Source: Helicoverpa zea (taxonomy: Eukaryota > Arthropoda > Insecta > Lepidoptera > Noctuidae). From it: a stretch of 64,000 nucleotides of DNA. Position numbers and translations under genes: made by a program. Under the pieces are notes generated by a model. It was given only the letters and a program-made list of their open reading frames with translations, did not search any database and was not told the origin of the DNA. Below, piece after piece: positions 59,030-64,000 of the stretch. The stretch lies in the NCBI RefSeq assembly GCF_022581195.2, contig NC_061458.1, forward strand, positions 10,106,001-10,170,000. The letters are read 5' to 3'. Each line of letters begins with the position of its first letter. Position 1 is the first letter of the stretch.

Positions 59030-62000
59030 AATACATTAATATACTGGGAAGCACAAAGTAAAGAAAGATTCCAGGGCGCACCATAAAAGCCTCTTACCGT
59101 TCGTCATAGTCTGAATATATTAGAGCTATATATTATGTGCAGAGGTTTATCCAGTGAGGCAAACGCCGTAAATGTTTCTAGTATCAATATCTCTCGGGTT
59201 CCGTGTGTACCGTACAATATTTTGTGTGTTTTATGTTTATGTGTGTTCCCGTCGCCAATATTTTGAGTGCGAAAGTATTTTACGGGACTTCTTTTATACG
59301 TGGAATGTTTGATCAAAATCCTGTGTTTTATCTGCGCGCCCGGCAACAGATTTGCTTTTATTTACATCGAGTTTTCGACTAGTCTAGTAAACATCCGATA
59401 TTTTGTAACTACTCATTATTTTAGTATCTACTTAACTAAACTTAATTAAAGCAAACCTTATCATTGTTTAATTTTGAAAGGGTAGTAGTTAACAAGTTTT
59501 CACTAAGAATATTTCTACAAGATTATATTATTTTATGAAAGTTCTCCTTTGTAGAACTATTTAAATAAATGCTTAACGTTTGCGTAATTAAAAGCTCAAT
59601 TTTTACGCCCAGTTGGAAATATTTTAAGCGTTCAAAGAGTTAAAAAATAAATTAATTTAGAAGTTCTGAAGCCAGTCTGGTGTGCCGTTATTTGTGTTTC
59701 TTAATTACGCCGTAAAAATTAATACCTTTTGGAGTAAACAACTTGAGCGGAATATAAAAAGCACTTCTGAATTCAACTGAAAATAAACCGTTATTGGAGG
59801 CTTTGTGAGGAATATTGAGCCATGAGTGAGTTTGATCTTAGACATCATGAGCCGACAGACACAATCCTAAGCGACATACAATTCAATTCCAAAGTTAAAT
59901 TGTTATGCATGACTTTTCAATTTGTGGGAATCGTTTCTCGGCTATACAAGTTAACTACATATTTATGAGGGCGTATAAGTTGGTGTGGAGAATATCTGGA
60001 GTGCTCAGGAATGTATTCCCTCATATGCATACTTTGTAAAAAATCTGTAAGGCGTGAACATCGCTCGGCAGATCGGTCCCGCGAGCCTCGGGCGATCCGC
60101 TCTGCCCGAACTACTCCAGACTCGCCCAACAAAACTTGAGACCGAACTCGTCTGAATGGTTTTAGTTTTCCTAGAATCATTTTCCCGTCATAAAACTGTA
60201 TTTAATTACTATTGTTTACCGATACAAAGAATATTTCATCACTTCAATATTTTAAACAAACTTTAAACAGTTTCAGTTCACACTGCATTTTGTATAGTTA
60301 AGTAATAATATATCGCAATGGTTTTCTAAAGCATTGTTAAATGTGACCGCACATTTATCTAGTTAAGTAAAGAGGCCAGAGGCTTAATGTGACGTGGGTG
60401 GCAAATGAATATGCGCACACGTCGCCGCGAGTTCGTTCACTCGCACTCCCACGGCTGCGGCCGCGCACCTATCCGGGAAGCGACGTTCAGCGAACACAAT
60501 TATGAACCTATTGTATTGGACACGCTACGTATTTTATAATTATAGATATCGTGCCACCTCGTTGCCGTGAAATAAATAACCTGGCATTGACAGTCAATTG
60601 TTACTTTAATACTACTTTTTTACAATACCTGTGATTATTCTATTTCCACTAACAACTGATTTAATAATAGTAACTAATTGGATACAATTTGACCTTAACA
60701 ATGACTTGTAATACTTTTGAAATTGTCAAAGTATAACACGTTACGTAGCACGCAGTTCTTATTCAATATCGTAAAGTCGTCTCGTCTCGGTCGGAATGAT
60801 CCATCGCTCTCGAAAGTCGCTATCAATCATTCGGTAGTGACTGACGGCAACAAACAATGCTGTATTATCGTAAATGCCGTTATGTCATGCTGTATGACAT
60901 TACTTGCACGTATTACGTACTTATTATATTGAAAGCGGGAAATTGAGCGCCGATAAAAAGCTTTATGTAGAGGATAAAAGAAAAATGCTGCACTTCCGTT
61001 TATGCTGTTCCCATGCCATATTGTCTATTTAGTTACCTGTTCATCTGGGAACATTGACAAAATTACCAGTTACTAAATCGGAACACGATTTCTTCCCATA
61101 TGTAAGTGACACATCGAGGACCAAGAAGGGTCCATTTTACTTTGGTTTCGACAGAGACATATTGTAACATGTACTATACACTAGATGGAACAGACGTCAA
61201 CATAGCCCGACTAGAAAGGTTTTTCAGATATGACGTGAAAAATTGGGTTGTTTGTCCCATATTCATAGCGGTGACCGCGACCGCGATAAAGCCACCAGAA
61301 TTGATGGCTGTCGAAATTGGCCTATTGACAAGTGACGTCATCGATTCCGGAGCGGTGGTGACATTAGCACGTCTACACTCGATGCCGATTCAGTGATGAA
61401 TGTCGTTTTACTGAGGTTTGATCGTTCCGGGTGTACGCACGCGACCTATTTTCGAAATACCCACGTGCTGACACAAAATCACTTCACGTAAGCACTCGTA
61501 AACACATAGGCATGACCGAGGGGTGTGGATGCCGGAATTAAACCCCGCCCCTATTAAGACAATCGAATTGTTATCTTAACGAGTAGTCGTCCTATGTGGA
61601 GGTACGCGATCAGATCGACCCGATACCGTTTTCCGCGTCCCGATTAAATACACTAAACGGTAATTGATGTTGTTCGTGGTCTTTGTAAATTAAGTGATTA
61701 ACAATGTTCGTTTCAAAAACAATCTGATACTTATTAATCTGGTTTCAGGTGCAACATGTTATGAATATCGATAATTTCGAGTTATATGCTATTTATTAAT
61801 GAATTCATAGATTCCATCATGCGATACTTAATTAACTTCTAGAGTGCTAAAGTTTGGCCTTTGCTTGGCAGTATAGTGAGACAATGCTCATATGACGCAA
61901 TAAATGTATGACCGCGCATTTCGAAAGCTCGCTCACGAATAGTTTGATATTTGTAGTAACACTACAGTATGTGGTTTCAATACTATTCCGGTGTTTCCCG

Positions 62001-64000
62001 TTTATAATGAGCAATGTGCTTTGTGGTTTTCAGCCTATTTTGGCCCTAGGTATATTATTGATGTAATTTTGCACATTATTTGATTATTTTATTTAGGTTC
62101 TTAGATGAAGCCAATTATGCGTTAATATTTATTAGCATATAAACTAGCAGTTACGAGAAACATCACCTCATGCGAGTTCATTTGAAACCGTTTAAAGACT
62201 TGAATGTCGACTAAACAAGGCAATAAATACTTTATAGGATTCCTGTGAGGCACAAAGGCGAATAGCGTTGCACTTGCATTTTATTGCACCGCTGCACAGT
62301 GCGATGAAGCCGAGCACAAAGTAAAGATGACAAAGAGACGTGAAATGTCATTTAACCTCCGTCGTGCTTAGACATCGTGACTCTTGTACTTACGTAACAA
62401 TAATGAGGTTTTAATACAACGTTCCTGTAATAGATCGAAACTCGTTGGGCAATACGCCATGGTTTCCGTCATGAACTTGCTTGTTGGAGCCAAAAAATGT
62501 GTAGGATGTTTCTTGCACAATATGGAGAAATCTGCTGTTGATGTTGTATCAATATATTTATTAGCTAGTACATGAGACTCATTCGTGACTCATGGTCATT
62601 CGATGTAACATACCATCGATGATTACCATAACTAGACCAATGAACCTGTAATATTCTCATTATCTAACAACTTACTTCTTATTGTTTCAGGTAAATTAAT
62701 ACCACATACGAGCGGATCCAGCTATTTACAACATTCTATATTTAAATGACATCAAAACAACACCAAATCAAATATCTGGTAAGATGGAGCAGCTGCCAAT
62801 TTTTCAAAATTAATATTTTCACCTTCTACGTAAAATAAATCTCTGCGAAACCACAACACCGTCGTGAGAAGTGAAAGGGTGTGTTACCAAAAAATGGCTC
62901 AACAAAATCAGTTCCCGAGATATCTTGGTGGAGTGATTGATGCGGCGGACGAGTGCGCTTAATTGCGTGCCTTCATCATTTATATTGTAGTCGTTTAATC
63001 ACAGCAGGACTGGACGGTAGAGGGTCCACGATAGCGCCCGCCACGACACTTACCATTATATTTATTGGTGTCACAAATTGTGGGCGTTTAGCGACGCGAC
63101 GCTACTCACAAATAAGCGGATAATTAAGTGGTATTGGGGTGTCGTTCTAGAATAGTTCCCAGTAAATACTTGACAACCGATGGTGGAAGCTAGACTAGTC
63201 TTTATAACTATGTGCTTACGAGGCTATGGTTCACTTGTGACGCCTTTGAAGGTGCTAAGGGGAATGAACTGCTTACTTTGAGTTCATGACTGAACAATTG
63301 TAACTGACGTCATACCTAGTTATATAAATACGTAAGCTTTAATAATAATTCTGGGTAACCTCCAAAAATACCATATTTATTCTATCCTTATAAAGTAAAC
63401 GAAGTGATGGTCTACCTACGCGCTGTCGAATTATAAAGGATCAATTATTTAAATTAAGTTGATCGTTTTAATTACTTTTAAAGAGCCTTGGGGCTATTAA
63501 TAATGGACAAACACATATAATTTTTGTTGTTATTTCCAACTTGTGCAAATTCTGGTGATATAACAAGTAATATTCATCACTCTTTAAATATTAGTTTTCT
63601 AGCTAAACTGCTTCCATTCGTTTCCTTTCTTCCTATTTATCATCCTCGCTATAGTCTCAGTGACATCTTTTATGTGTGGAGGGGGACTCATAACTTTGTA
63701 GCATTTTATATTTTGCTAGTAGAAAAGTTTTCAGCCAGTAGCCTCCGCATACACCATATGATGTGTAATTATTTAGTGTATAAGTCATGAAGCAGATTGA
63801 TTTTTTCAGAGGTTGTATGAAGAGATGAAAATAATATATATATGTATATCCCCTTTTTATATTGCTTTTTTTTACAAAAGACACAGTATTCATTTGTTAT
63901 ATCAATTTATTCAGTTTTGATACAATCTAGATTAGTTATGCGTATAAAAGCCTGTGTCTAGCTCACCAATTCTGTACAAAAAAAGTTTCCACCAAAAGTT
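59030..64000. other. Unique AT-rich DNA to the end of the window
   Basis: No supportable exon, RNA or transposon. A CpG-rich island lies at 60413-60492 (GTGACGTGGGTGGCAAATGA...CACGGCTGCGGCCGCGCACC). CRE octamers are at 61333-61340 and 63305-63312. A strong acceptor-like site (ATTGTTTCAG, ending 62690) is phase-compatible with the exon at 6331-6436 but opens only about 18 codons before a stop, so it is not called as an exon. Confidence 0.4.

Noticed and set aside
62691..62748. Phase-compatible second exon for the signal-peptide gene after ATTGTTTCAG
   Set aside because: It adds only about 18 residues before a stop and has no domain. A third of acceptor-like sites would match phase by chance.
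1..64000. CRISPR arrays, bacterial-type operons, phage or plasmid functions
   Set aside because: The window is eukaryotic by introns, poly(A) signals and repeat content. The tandem repeats seen (7841-9010, 33943-34020) lack the repeat-spacer structure of CRISPR.

Overview
The window looks like nuclear DNA of a moth or butterfly (Lepidoptera). It is AT-rich, has spliced genes with GT..AG introns and AATAAA poly(A) signals, and carries interspersed repeats I recognise as typical of lepidopteran genomes: a tRNA-headed SINE, a retroelement tail in the CCAGCAGTGG family, hAT, Tc/mariner-like and PIF/Harbinger-like non-autonomous elements, and the 'ACCGACTTCCCAAAAAGG' and 'ACCCCCGACGCAAAAACGACGG' repeats. 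The taxon is inferred from repeat and gene style, not from a database match.

Layout. Positions 1-6.4 kb are gene-dense. A plus-strand gene enters from the left and ends with a terminal exon at 1134-1278 (product not recognised). It converges on RPP30 (minus strand, 1655-2473, apparently intronless), which encodes the p30 protein subunit of RNase P/MRP. RPP30 stands head-to-head, across about 520 bp, with a five-exon gene for a malate dehydrogenase 1B-like protein (2992-5876, 511 aa). In that protein the residues a malate dehydrogenase needs appear to be lost, so it is probably a pseudoenzyme. About 450 bp further on is the first coding exon of a secreted or membrane protein (6331-6436). It has a tryptophan-rich signal peptide and ends in a good splice donor. 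No later exon is recognisable, so the remaining ~57.5 kb is most simply its first intron plus whatever is nested inside it.

Within that 57.5 kb: a nested transposon complex at 7.2-9.15 kb (hAT with an 8-bp target duplication, a transposase remnant, a second hAT-type end, a ~133-bp tandem array, and a MITE inside the array); a THAP-domain exon at 11.0-11.2 kb with a Tyr at one zinc-ligand position; an unidentified 133-aa ORF with one membrane segment at 12.06-12.46 kb; a CpG-rich PIF/Harbinger-like MITE at 14.57-14.96 kb; a repeat cluster at 29.2-32.7 kb (foldback element, paired 16-bp palindromes, inverted repeat pair split by a MITE, retroelement tail with a 13-bp target duplication); an exact 18-bp hairpin at 49.1 kb; a second nested complex at 53.2-55.0 kb; and a 5'-truncated SINE copy at 58.8-59.0 kb. 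The long stretches between these (about 15-29, 33-53, 55-58.8 and 59-64 kb) look like ordinary AT-rich unique intron, broken by a few GC/CpG-rich islands that may be regulatory.

I found no CRISPR array, operon, rRNA or functional tRNA gene, and no clear sign of an undescribed multigene system. The most notable items are the predicted MDH1B pseudoenzyme, the THAP exon and the membrane ORF inside the long intron, and the two layered transposon nests, whose insertion order can be read from the sequence.
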